Made by a program: the position numbers and the translations under genes. This document shows positions 1 to 7,534 of a DNA stretch of 64,000 nt, piece by piece. Source of the stretch: Alphaproteobacteria bacterium (GTDB lineage: Bacteria > Pseudomonadota > Alphaproteobacteria > JAAEOK01); the NCBI GenBank assembly GCA_024244705.1, contig JAAEOK010000045.1, positions 1 through 64,000 on the forward strand, given 5' to 3'. Position 1 is the stretch's first letter; every line of letters starts with the position of its first letter. A model generated the notes under the pieces. That model made no database searches. It saw nothing but the letters and a program-made list of their open reading frames with translations, and was not told where the DNA came from.

Positions 1-64
1 CAGACAGATATTCCTGGGCAACTTGGCGCTTGAAAGCGATTGAATAGGTGCGATGCCTTGCCAT
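1..64 (-). CDS. IS3-type transposase orfA, N-terminus only (cut by window edge)
   Basis: The complement starts ATG at 64 after a strong Shine-Dalgarno site (AGAGGAG) and reads MARHRTYSIAFKRQVAQEYL before leaving the window. This matches the start of IS3/IS911-family orfA proteins (helix-turn-helix DNA-binding subunit), which commonly open with a basic stretch, YS-x-EFK and QVAQEYL. The rest of the element, including orfB and the far terminal repeat, lies outside. The near end of the IS should fall between 65 and about 140, but with one end visible I cannot define the inverted repeat. It is the only mobile-element signal in the window and lies directly beside carnitine-like locus A. The family call is from memory of the N-terminus only. 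Confidence 0.7.
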   Translation of the reverse strand, partial: MARHRTYSIAFKRQVAQEYLS

Positions 65-169
65 GAGCTTCTCCTCTGAAGCCCGGACACCATAGTCAAA
101 AATCACCAATCCCGCCTGTCCAGCCCCTGGGGGTCACTCCAGTTGATCGGTGAACTTGTCGTGGCGCGG

Positions 170-1054
170 TCAAGCGCCCCGCAGACCCAGTTTTTGTCGC
201 GCTTCGTCCGGGCCGATGACGCGGGCGCCGAGCCGCTCGACTATTTCGACCGCTCGTTCGACCAATTGCCCGTTACTCGCCAACACGCCGCGATCGAGAT
301 AGATGTTGTCCTCGAGGCCGACCCGCGCATTGCCGCCGAGCAGCACGGCCTGCGCCACCATCGGCATTTGCATTCGTGAAATACCGAAGCCGGCCCATTG
401 CGCGTTGGGCGGTAGCGAATCACGCATCGTCATCATCGATTTGGTATCCGCGCCTGCGCCCCATGTCAGGCCGAGGCAAATCTGGAACAGCGGCGGCTCG
501 GCGATCAGCCCTTCGGCAACCATCTGCGATGCAAATCGGACGTGGCCAAGGTCGAAGACCTCAAGCTCGGGTTTTACGCCGCAGTCTCGGATCCGTTGCG
601 CCATCGCTCGCAAATAGGCCGGCGGGCTGACATAGATGTCGGCGCCGTCGCTAAAATTCATCGTACCGCAATCGAGACTGCAAATGTCGGGCCGCAAGGC
701 CTCGACGTGGGTAAGCCGTTCTTCCGGCCCCACCATGTCAGTGCCGGGGCCGCCGACGCTGGGATCGTCCTCGCTGGGCACCCAGTCGCCGCCCATGCCG
801 GCGGTCAAGTTGATCACGACGTCGGTGCCGCTGGCGCGGACCAGTTCGACGGCCTGGCGAAAGAGCTCCGAATCGCGTGAGCCTTTGCCGGTCTCCGGGT
901 TGCGGACGTGGATATGGGCGATCGCCGCGCCGGCCTGAGCGGCTTCGATCGCCGCGTCTGCCACTTGTTGCGGCGTGACCGGTACGCCCGGGTGCTTGTC
1001 CAAGGTGTCGCCGGCGCCGGTGACCGCGCATGTGATAATGACATCCCTGTTCAT
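170..1054 (-). CDS. BKACE family beta-keto acid cleavage enzyme (DUF849), locus A copy
   Basis: A 294-residue protein of the BKACE family, TIM-barrel zinc enzymes that transfer the acetyl group of acetyl-CoA in cleaving a beta-keto acid. The family includes dehydrocarnitine cleavage enzyme CdhC. Zinc ligands are visible as HIH at 47-49 and a Glu in GLEDN near 248; the [11 protein letters not shown] opening and NLTAGMGGD are typical. It is clearly paralogous to the copy at 46893 but differs at several positions ([10 protein letters not shown] against [10 protein letters not shown], and HVRFA against HLWFV), so it may take a different keto acid. It is divergent from the GlxA-type regulator at 1237, and a dehydrogenase and crotonase of the same pathway type follow. 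Start ATG at 1054. Confidence 0.9.
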   Translation of the reverse strand: MNRDVIITCAVTGAGDTLDKHPGVPVTPQQVADAAIEAAQAGAAIAHIHVRNPETGKGSRDSELFRQAVELVRASGTDVVINLTAGMGGDWVPSEDDPSVGGPGTDMVGPEERLTHVEALRPDICSLDCGTMNFSDGADIYVSPPAYLRAMAQRIRDCGVKPELEVFDLGHVRFASQMVAEGLIAEPPLFQICLGLTWGAGADTKSMMTMRDSLPPNAQWAGFGISRMQMPMVAQAVLLGGNARVGLEDNIYLDRGVLASNGQLVERAVEIVERLGARVIGPDEARQKLGLRGA

Positions 1055-1097
1055 CGCCCCTCCAGGTCAAGCATCCGCATGTCCAAGGGATAAATTC

Positions 1098-1126
1098 TTG
1101 ACGAAAATCCATGAACAGATTATTGG
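1098..1126 (+). promoter_or_regulatory. Candidate sigma70-like promoter for the locus A regulator
   Basis: TTGACG at 1098-1103 is followed after 17 bases by TATTGG at 1121-1126. The -35 is good and the -10 is weak (3 of 6 consensus positions). It lies between the divergent BKACE and GlxA-type genes. A 10-bp palindrome GACCGCGGTC follows at 1179-1188, in the leader of the regulator, and could be an operator. This is motif matching only. Confidence 0.3.
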
Positions 1127-1236
1127 GTTTTCGCCGGATTTTGCGTTTTTTCGACGGATTCGCCCGATGCTCGTCCGTGACCGCGGTCGAGACCGCGCGG
1201 TCGGAACCAGATGACAACGGAGACGAGATTAGGACC

Positions 1237-2322
1237 ATGGCAGCGCCAGAGGCGGAAACGCCACATCAAACCTTCGCTTTCGTATTGATCCCGCGATTCA
1301 ACATGATGGCCCTGACGACCACATTGGAGCCACTGCGGATCGCCAACTATTTTCACGGACGGACGCTTTACGAATGGCGATTCCTGTCGGTCGATGGCGA
1401 GACCATAACCGCCAGCAACGGCATGTCATTGAAGACCGAGCCCTTGCACCACAACGACCGTCGTTGGGACGCGATTTTCGTTTGCGGCAGCTGGAACGCC
1501 CAACGTTACGAAAACGACAATCTATTGGGTTGGCTTCGCCGAATGGCACGATACGGAATTCCACTCGGCGCGATGGAGGTCGGCACCTTTATCCTCGCGC
1601 GGGCGAAGCTGCTATCCGGTTACCGTGTGACAACCCATCTCCATTGCATCCGTGCCTTTACCGAGGAATTCGCCGACACCATCGTCGAAGAGCGTTTGTT
1701 TGTGATCGACCGCGATCGGATGACCAGTGCGGGAGGCACTGCCGGGATCGATATGATGCTCGACGAAGTGCGGCAGCGTCATGGCCTTCAGCTCATGCTC
1801 CAGGTTGCCGAGCAGATCCTTCATTACCCGATCCGCGATTCGGCCACACCCCAACGTCGTACCGCCGGCGGTGCACCCAAGGTCCCGCATCCTGTTCTCC
1901 GTGAAGCGATCGCACTGATGGAAAACAACCTCGAAGAACCAATTGCGATACCCGACCTGGCGGACGCCATCGGCATCTCGCAACGCAAGCTCGAGCGGCT
2001 GTTCCGCAAGCATATGGGGGCGTCGATCATCGGGTTTTATCGGGTTATGCGATTGGAATTTGCGCGCGTCCTGCTGATGTACACAAACCTGACGATTCTT
2101 GAAGTGTCGGTGGCGTGCGGCTTTTCCAGCCTGTCCCATTTCGCCAAATCGTTTTCCGCTCAATTTGGCAAGCGGCCACGCGATCACCGCGAAGCCTGGC
2201 CCGAAGCAGAACCGATGCCGATCTGGCCGGGGACCAACGAACTGCTGGTCGAGGCCGCCAAAGTCGCCGCGCGCCGCGGCCGTCGGGGGCCACCGGTGGA
2301 ACCGGGTGCGCCCGCCGCCTAA
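1237..2322 (+). CDS. GlxA/CdhR-like AraC-family transcriptional regulator, locus A
   Basis: A 361-residue regulator with an N-terminal DJ-1/PfpI-like domain (about residues 10-190, with a GAMEVGTFILA nucleophile-elbow-like motif) and a C-terminal AraC double helix-turn-helix (AIGISQRKLERLFRKH, then CGFSSLSHFAKSF). This is the architecture of CdhR, GbdR and ArgR-type activators that sense carnitine, betaine or arginine. I place the start at the ATG at 1237 (MAAPEAETP), preceded by GGAG at 1219 and AGGA at 1231. An upstream in-frame ATG at 1111 would add a non-homologous basic leader. Its stop overlaps by 4 nt the stop of the convergent dehydrogenase gene. It is the likely activator of the flanking catabolic genes. 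A second paralogue serves locus B at 45798. Confidence 0.88.
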   Translation: MAAPEAETPHQTFAFVLIPRFNMMALTTTLEPLRIANYFHGRTLYEWRFLSVDGETITASNGMSLKTEPLHHNDRRWDAIFVCGSWNAQRYENDNLLGWLRRMARYGIPLGAMEVGTFILARAKLLSGYRVTTHLHCIRAFTEEFADTIVEERLFVIDRDRMTSAGGTAGIDMMLDEVRQRHGLQLMLQVAEQILHYPIRDSATPQRRTAGGAPKVPHPVLREAIALMENNLEEPIAIPDLADAIGISQRKLERLFRKHMGASIIGFYRVMRLEFARVLLMYTNLTILEVSVACGFSSLSHFAKSFSAQFGKRPRDHREAWPEAEPMPIWPGTNELLVEAAKVAARRGRRGPPVEPGAPAA

Positions 2323-3260
2323 TCGTCTTTCAGTGCCCGGGCGACGGCAACCAGAGCAGCGTCGCGTTCGCCGGCGAGTCGCGTAAAATCACGACCCGCA
2401 GCCTCGCGCAGACAGCCCGCGACCATGCGTTCGCGCAAATCCGAGGTAAGTTCAGGTGCCTCCAGTCGGGTCCAAGGCAACTTCAGGGCGGGCCCGAAAT
2501 GGTCGAGAGTCGCGGCCATTCCACCTTCTCCGGCTGCCACATGAAAGGCCATGCAGGGACCCATGACCGCCCACCGCGGCCCCGGTCCGGTCGTGATCGC
2601 GAGATCGATCTGTTCGACGGTAGCCTCGCCATTGGCGACCATGTGCAGGGCTTCGCGCCATAGTGCCTCCTGCAGGCGGGTCGCAATGAAGCCGGGGATT
2701 TCCGTGTCCATTACCAAAGGCGCCTTGCCACTCAACCGGTAGAATTCGGCCAGCCAAACCACCGCTGCCGGGTCCGTCCTCGCGCCACCGACAATTTCGA
2801 CCAACGGTAACAGATAGGGCGGGTTGAAGGGATGGGCGACCACCGTCCGCTCGGGTGATGGGCAGCGTGCCTGAATGTCTGTCATCGTCAAGCCCGAGGT
2901 GCTCGAGGCGATGACGACGTCATCGGGTACCAGGGTGCCGAGTTCGACATAAAGCGATTGTTTGAGTGCCAGGTTCTCGGGCGCACTTTCCTGGACGAAC
3001 TCGGCATTGGCGACGGCCGCCGCCAAGTCGGAAGTGCACCGCAACGCGTTGGGCGATGCACCGTCGGCCAGCCCGAGCGATTCAAGGCTGGGCCAGGCGG
3101 TGTCGACGAATTGGCGCAGCGCTTCCTCCTCCGCGGCATCGTGGAGGTAGGTGGTGACCTGATATCCGTGGGCGAGAAAGTGCGCCGACCAGCCGCCGCC
3201 GATCGGGCCGGCACCGATGCAGGTCACGCGGCGGACGTCCCGTGGTTCTTTCCTGGCCAT
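2319..3260 (-). CDS. L-carnitine dehydrogenase-like 3-hydroxyacyl dehydrogenase
   Basis: A 313-residue NAD-dependent dehydrogenase of the 3-hydroxyacyl-CoA dehydrogenase fold. The N-terminal Rossmann motif is GAGPIGGGW, the catalytic His lies in AHPFNPPYLLPLVE, and the C-terminal helical dimerisation domain is present. The length and the HPFNPPYLLPLVE block fit L-carnitine dehydrogenases, which oxidise carnitine to 3-dehydrocarnitine. The ATG at 3260 follows AGGAG at 5-nt spacing; a GTG two codons earlier has no usable site. Unlike the locus B homologue (47851) it has no thioesterase domain. It directly follows the crotonase gene (8-nt gap), so the two probably form one transcript. The exact substrate is uncertain because the partner BKACE is also divergent. 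Confidence 0.85.
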   Translation of the reverse strand: MARKEPRDVRRVTCIGAGPIGGGWSAHFLAHGYQVTTYLHDAAEEEALRQFVDTAWPSLESLGLADGASPNALRCTSDLAAAVANAEFVQESAPENLALKQSLYVELGTLVPDDVVIASSTSGLTMTDIQARCPSPERTVVAHPFNPPYLLPLVEIVGGARTDPAAVVWLAEFYRLSGKAPLVMDTEIPGFIATRLQEALWREALHMVANGEATVEQIDLAITTGPGPRWAVMGPCMAFHVAAGEGGMAATLDHFGPALKLPWTRLEAPELTSDLRERMVAGCLREAAGRDFTRLAGERDAALVAVARALKDD

Positions 3261-3268
3261 GTTCACTC

Positions 3269-4069
3269 CTAACGTCCCTTGAAAACCGGGTTACGCCGTT
3301 CGACAAAAGCGCGAATACCCTCTTCAGCGTCTTCCGAACGGAGCATTTGCCGGTAGACCGGCAGGTCGCCGGTGCGCATCGTCTGAAACGACTGTTCGAT
3401 GGTGTTACCCTCGATAGCGCGCAACACCTCTTTCACTGTCTGCAGGGCGAGCGGCGCCGATTCGGCGAGTTGGTCGGCCCATTCCCGGGCCTTGTCGATC
3501 AATTCGCTGCCTGGAACAACCAAGTTGACAAGGCCATGATGGGCAGCTTCCGTCGCTGGCATCCGGCGGCCCAGGAGAAGCATCTCCATTGCCACGTTGT
3601 AGGGAATGCGTCGCGGCACGCGTTGAATGGCGCCGGCGTCGGGGACAATGCCGAGCGGCAATTCGGGCAAGGCAAATTCAGCGTGTTCGGCGGCGATGAT
3701 CAGATCGCAGGCGATCGCCAACTCCAGTCCGCCGCCGATGGCCAGTCCGTTGACTGCCGCGATAACCGGCTTGTTGAGGTCCCACCGTTCGGTGATCCCG
3801 GCAAAGCCGCCCGGAGCCTGCTCGTCCTCCCACCATTCGTCCAACTTGGCATCGCCGCGTTCGACCTCCTTTAGATCCCAGCCCGCCGAGAAGATCCGAT
3901 CGCCGGCCGCAGTCAAAATCGCGACGCGCAGTTCCGGGTCGTCGCGGAGCGTGTCGAAGGCGGCACCGAGTTGGCGGTTGGTCTCTTGACCGATGGCATT
4001 GACCTTGGGCCGATCGAGGGTGATTTCCAGAACATGGCCGCGCCGCACGACGCCTACCTCTTGCTTCAT
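3269..4069 (-). CDS. CaiD-like enoyl-CoA hydratase (carnitinyl-CoA dehydratase family)
   Basis: A 266-residue crotonase-fold protein. The blocks LEITLDRPKVNAI, ELRVAIL and FSAGWDLK are those of CaiD. The oxyanion-hole region is AIGGGLELA. Two Glu residues at 116 and 136 (GGGLEL and LPELPLG) match the CaiD/crotonase catalytic pair. Compared with CaiD and the locus B copy it carries a short Trp/acid-rich insertion (DEWWEDEQA, about residues 77-85) near the active-site entrance, suggesting a related but different acyl group. Predicted role: hydration of a trans-enoyl-CoA to the 3-hydroxy compound. ATG at 4069 follows GGAGGATC. It is divergent from the acyl-CoA dehydrogenase at 4284 across a 214-nt region with a long inverted repeat. 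Confidence 0.88.
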   Translation of the reverse strand: MKQEVGVVRRGHVLEITLDRPKVNAIGQETNRQLGAAFDTLRDDPELRVAILTAAGDRIFSAGWDLKEVERGDAKLDEWWEDEQAPGGFAGITERWDLNKPVIAAVNGLAIGGGLELAIACDLIIAAEHAEFALPELPLGIVPDAGAIQRVPRRIPYNVAMEMLLLGRRMPATEAAHHGLVNLVVPGSELIDKAREWADQLAESAPLALQTVKEVLRAIEGNTIEQSFQTMRTGDLPVYRQMLRSEDAEEGIRAFVERRNPVFKGR

Positions 4070-4158
4070 CGATCCGATCCTCCGCTGGCTTTCGGTGGTT
4101 TGTATGATCGGGGAATCCGCCTATCTCGGCATTACTGTTTCCGACAAAAACACGGTTA

Positions 4159-4206
4159 ATTCGACATGCCGGCTGGGGCGGCGAAAACCTTTAAAAGATG
4201 TCGAAT
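4159..4206. promoter_or_regulatory. Perfect 9-bp inverted repeat in the divergent crotonase/acyl-CoA dehydrogenase promoter region
   Basis: ATTCGACAT at 4159-4167 is repeated in exact inverted form as ATGTCGAAT at 4198-4206, with centres 39 bp apart (nearly four helical turns). It lies between the divergent starts at 4069 and 4284, where a regulator would be expected to bind. Widely spaced half sites suit AraC-type activators or looping, and the GlxA-type protein at 1237 is the obvious candidate. The site is read directly; its function is inferred. Confidence 0.45.
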
Positions 4207-4283
4207 AGCTACAAATCCCGTGGCGTGAAATCCCCAATCATTAGGACGCGCTATTGCCATGACAGCGAGACCGGAGGCGCGCC

Positions 4284-5444
4284 ATGGATTTTCACCTCAC
4301 CGACGAGCAGCGCATTCTCGTCGGATCCTTGCAGGCGTTCTTGGAGGACGAAATTTATCCCCATGAGGCCGAAGTCGATCGTAGCGGCGAGGTCCCAGCG
4401 GAACTTGGCGAGCAGATCACCCGTAGGGCGATTGAGATGGGATTCTATGCGGCCAATCTGCCGGAATCGGTCGGCGGTGGTGGCCTCGACAATACGAGCT
4501 TGGCCTTGTTCGAGCGCGTGCTCGGCACATGCAGTCATGCATTGCACGGTTATATCGGCAGACCGACGGAATTACTGCTGGCCTGTGAAGGCGATCAGGT
4601 AGAACGCTACCTGAGACCCTGTGTGCGTGGCGACTTACGCGAATGCTTCGCCCTCAGTGAGCCCGGTGCGGGCTCCGACATCATGTCGATGACGACCCGC
4701 GCGGTGCGGGATGGTGGCGACTTTGTGATCAACGGATCGAAGCACTTCATCAGCTGCGTCGGCGTACCTGATTTCGCCATTGTGTTCGCCGCCACCAGCG
4801 TCGAGGACACGCCGAAGGGCGAGCGCAAACGGGCAACCGCATTCCTCGTCGATCGCGGTACCAAGGGCTTCGCCCTGGAACCGGGCTACGATTGCATCAG
4901 CATTCGCGGCTATAACAACTACCGACTGACCTTCGATGACTGCCGGGTCGGTTCCGGCCAAATCCTCGGCGAGGTCGACAACGGCCTCGATCTTGCGGAA
5001 ACTTGGCTAAAGATGGGCCGGGTGTGGGTCGGAGCGACCTGCTGCGGCAAGGCCGAACGTCTGATCAATCTAGCGACCGAGTGGGCCGCGACACGCAAGC
5101 AGTTCGGCCAACCGATCGGCAAGTTTCAGGGTACATCGTTCAAGCTCGCCGACATGGCGACCGAGTTGCGGGCGGCCGATTTGCTGGTCATGAACACCGC
5201 CTGGAAGGCGGACCAAGGGGTCATGGAGCCGGCCGACGCGGCAATGGTAAAGCTTTATGGGTCGGAAATGCTTGGCCGCGTCGCGGACAATGCGGTGCAG
5301 ATATTCGGCGGAATGGGGTTGATGTCGGAATTACCGATCGAACGCATGTGGCGCGATTCCAGGCTCGAGCGCATTTGGGACGGAACGTCGGAAATCCAGC
5401 GCCATATCATCGCCCGGTCGATGCTGCGCCCGCTCGGCGGATGA
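4284..5444 (+). CDS. Acyl-CoA dehydrogenase, locus A (crotonobetainyl/butyrobetainyl-CoA type candidate)
   Basis: A 386-residue FAD acyl-CoA dehydrogenase with the full N-helical, beta and C-helical layout. Visible motifs are ALSEPGAGSDI, FVINGSKHFIS, TRKQFGQPIGKFQ and NAVQIFGGMGLM. The C-terminal RIWDGTSEIQR carries Asp366 where medium-chain enzymes have the catalytic Glu in YEGT; the paralogue at 50155 has the same change. Expected reaction: alpha,beta-desaturation of an acyl-CoA made by the synthetase encoded immediately downstream (ATGA overlap). GGAGG precedes the ATG. CaiA in the anaerobic carnitine pathway is from the same superfamily, which supports a betainyl-CoA substrate, but this is inference. 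Confidence 0.88.
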   Translation: MDFHLTDEQRILVGSLQAFLEDEIYPHEAEVDRSGEVPAELGEQITRRAIEMGFYAANLPESVGGGGLDNTSLALFERVLGTCSHALHGYIGRPTELLLACEGDQVERYLRPCVRGDLRECFALSEPGAGSDIMSMTTRAVRDGGDFVINGSKHFISCVGVPDFAIVFAATSVEDTPKGERKRATAFLVDRGTKGFALEPGYDCISIRGYNNYRLTFDDCRVGSGQILGEVDNGLDLAETWLKMGRVWVGATCCGKAERLINLATEWAATRKQFGQPIGKFQGTSFKLADMATELRAADLLVMNTAWKADQGVMEPADAAMVKLYGSEMLGRVADNAVQIFGGMGLMSELPIERMWRDSRLERIWDGTSEIQRHIIARSMLRPLGG

Positions 5445-7483
5445 CACCCGGCCAGCGCGATAATTTGCGCCGGTTGCTGGCCCCACGCCATGTTGCGTTG
5501 ATCGGCGGCGACGACGCGGATGTCGCCGCGATTCAATGTGCGGCGGCCGGTTTCAAGGGCCCGATTTGGGGTGTCAACCCACGTCGCAAGGAACTCGGTG
5601 GCCGGCCCTGTTTCGCCCGGGTCGAAGACCTTCCCGAGGCCCCCGATGCGGTTTTTCTCGCCGTACCGAGGGCCGCCGTCGGCGACATCGTCGGGGCGCT
5701 GAGCCGCGTCGGTGCCGGTGGCGTTATTTGCTACACCGCCGGCGACCTCGCCTTGGTCGGCCCCAATTGCTACGGCTTGATCAACTACGTCCACGACGCC
5801 GTTCTCTGGCCGTATGGCCATGGCGGTACTCGGGTAAACCGCGGCGTCGCTTTGGTCTCGCAGAGCGGTATGTTGGGGACCAACCTGACGATGAACCGTC
5901 GATCGGTGCCCTTCGCCTATGTGATCAGCGCCGGCAACATGGCGATGCTCGGCGTCGAGGACTATCTCGAAGTCCTAATCGAAGACCCGGCGGTCGCCGC
6001 TATCGGACTCTACCTGGAGACGCTGCGCGACATCCCGCGTTTCGCCGATATCGCGGGCCGTACCCTCGAAGCCGGCATTCCCATCGTCGCGCTCAAGGCA
6101 GGGAGCTCCGAGATCGGCGCTCGCCTCACGGTCACCCATACCGGTTCCCTCGCAGGTGCCGACGATCTCTACCAGGCATTGTTCGACCGCCTCGGTGTCA
6201 TACGCGTCGATACGCCCGTGACGCTGCTTGAAACGCTCAAGATGTTGATCGTTGCGGGTGCCCCTGCGGGTCGACGGGTGGCCGGTTTTACCTGCTCCGG
6301 CGGCGACGCGGCGATGCTGGCCGACGGCGCCGGCAAGGCAGGTATCTCATTCGACCAGCCGTCGCCGGGGGCGGCGAAGGACCTGGCGGACCGCCTGCCC
6401 AACATCGCCACCGTCTCCAACCCCCTCGATTACACGACCCCTTTGTGGGGCGACCCCGACCGCATGCCAGCGATCTTTCAGGCGCTGATCGGCGATGGCT
6501 ACGACGCGGCGCTGCTGGTCCAAGATTATCCGGCGCCGGAAATCGACACCGATCGCGACAGCTATCTCACCGACGCCCGCAGCTTCGCGGCGGCGACCCG
6601 CGCGGCCGGGATTCCGGGGGCCATCTGCAGTGACCTGCCGGAAAACATCGACCGCAAGACACGCGATATCATGGTCGAGCTCGGCGTCGCTCCACTCCAG
6701 GGTATATCCGAGGCGATGACCGCAATGGCGGGCGCCGCATTCCTTGGTGAACGGCGCGCCGTGATGGCCGCCGCCGGCGGCGCGGCTGCATTCCGCCTGC
6801 GTACACCACCATTGCCACACGGTGATCTTGAAATCCTTGACGAATGGGCCGGCAAACAGCGGTTGGCGGCCGCCGGTATAGCGGTACCGGCGGGCCGACT
6901 GGTCGGCGCCGAGGCCGCACCCGCGGCAGCTGAGGAGATTGGCTTCCCGGTTGTCGCCAAATTGGCCGACCCGCGGATGCCGCACAAGAGCGAGGCCGGC
7001 GCGGTGCGGGTCGGCCTGAACAGTCCGGCCGCCGTCGCCGAAGCCGTGGCTGCAATCGCCAACTCGGTTGCCGACTATCAGCCCGGCTTCAATTGCGACG
7101 TTTTTCTCATCGAGCGCATGATAGTCGACGCGATCGCCGAACTCCTCATCGGTATTCGCCGCGATGATGTATTCGGGCACGTCATGGTGCTGGCCAGCGG
7201 TGGCGTTCTCGTGGAACTTGTCGGTGACGCCCGGGCGCTGCTGCTTCCAATCGACCGGGACGGCATTGCCAGGGCCTTGGCGTCGCTAAAGGTCTCAGAG
7301 CTGCTCGCCGGGTACCGCGGCGGTGCCGCGGCGGACATCGATGCGGTCGTCGACGCGGTGCTGAAAGTCGCTGAATTCGCGGACACCTATCGCGACAAAC
7401 TCGAGGAACTCGACATCAACCCGTTGATGGTCCGGTGCGATGGCGTGGTGGCGGCAGACGTGCTGCTCCGGATCGCCAGGTAA
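5441..7483 (+). CDS. NDP-forming acyl-CoA synthetase (fused alpha-beta acetate-CoA ligase type), locus A, with internal 20-residue deletion
   Basis: A 680-residue protein: a CoA-binding Rossmann domain (1-130), a succinyl-CoA-ligase-like domain carrying the phosphohistidine-type loop HTGSLAG, and a C-terminal ATP-grasp domain (about 460-680, with GFPVVAKLADP and ELDINPLMV). It makes an acyl-CoA with ATP giving ADP. Start ATG at 5441 overlaps the stop of the acyl-CoA dehydrogenase (ATGA), so translation is coupled. Relative to the paralogue at 51321 it lacks 20 residues (copy B residues 101-120), exactly in frame, between GAGGVICYTA and GDLALVGPN. In SucD the equivalent stretch follows the CoA-binding loop. 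It may have altered specificity or be impaired. Long upstream in-frame extensions read through the previous gene and are rejected. Confidence 0.88.
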   Translation: MTPGQRDNLRRLLAPRHVALIGGDDADVAAIQCAAAGFKGPIWGVNPRRKELGGRPCFARVEDLPEAPDAVFLAVPRAAVGDIVGALSRVGAGGVICYTAGDLALVGPNCYGLINYVHDAVLWPYGHGGTRVNRGVALVSQSGMLGTNLTMNRRSVPFAYVISAGNMAMLGVEDYLEVLIEDPAVAAIGLYLETLRDIPRFADIAGRTLEAGIPIVALKAGSSEIGARLTVTHTGSLAGADDLYQALFDRLGVIRVDTPVTLLETLKMLIVAGAPAGRRVAGFTCSGGDAAMLADGAGKAGISFDQPSPGAAKDLADRLPNIATVSNPLDYTTPLWGDPDRMPAIFQALIGDGYDAALLVQDYPAPEIDTDRDSYLTDARSFAAATRAAGIPGAICSDLPENIDRKTRDIMVELGVAPLQGISEAMTAMAGAAFLGERRAVMAAAGGAAAFRLRTPPLPHGDLEILDEWAGKQRLAAAGIAVPAGRLVGAEAAPAAAEEIGFPVVAKLADPRMPHKSEAGAVRVGLNSPAAVAEAVAAIANSVADYQPGFNCDVFLIERMIVDAIAELLIGIRRDDVFGHVMVLASGGVLVELVGDARALLLPIDRDGIARALASLKVSELLAGYRGGAAADIDAVVDAVLKVAEFADTYRDKLEELDINPLMVRCDGVVAADVLLRIAR

Positions 7484-7534
7484 TCGAGCAACTCGAGGAA
7501 ACGAGGCAGCCTGAGGCGATGGCGAAGGAACGCC

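Noticed and set aside
5003-5440. Extended 826-residue form of synthetase A
   Set aside because: The added N-terminus is the acyl-CoA dehydrogenase gene in another frame; ATG 5441 with ATGA coupling is the natural start.
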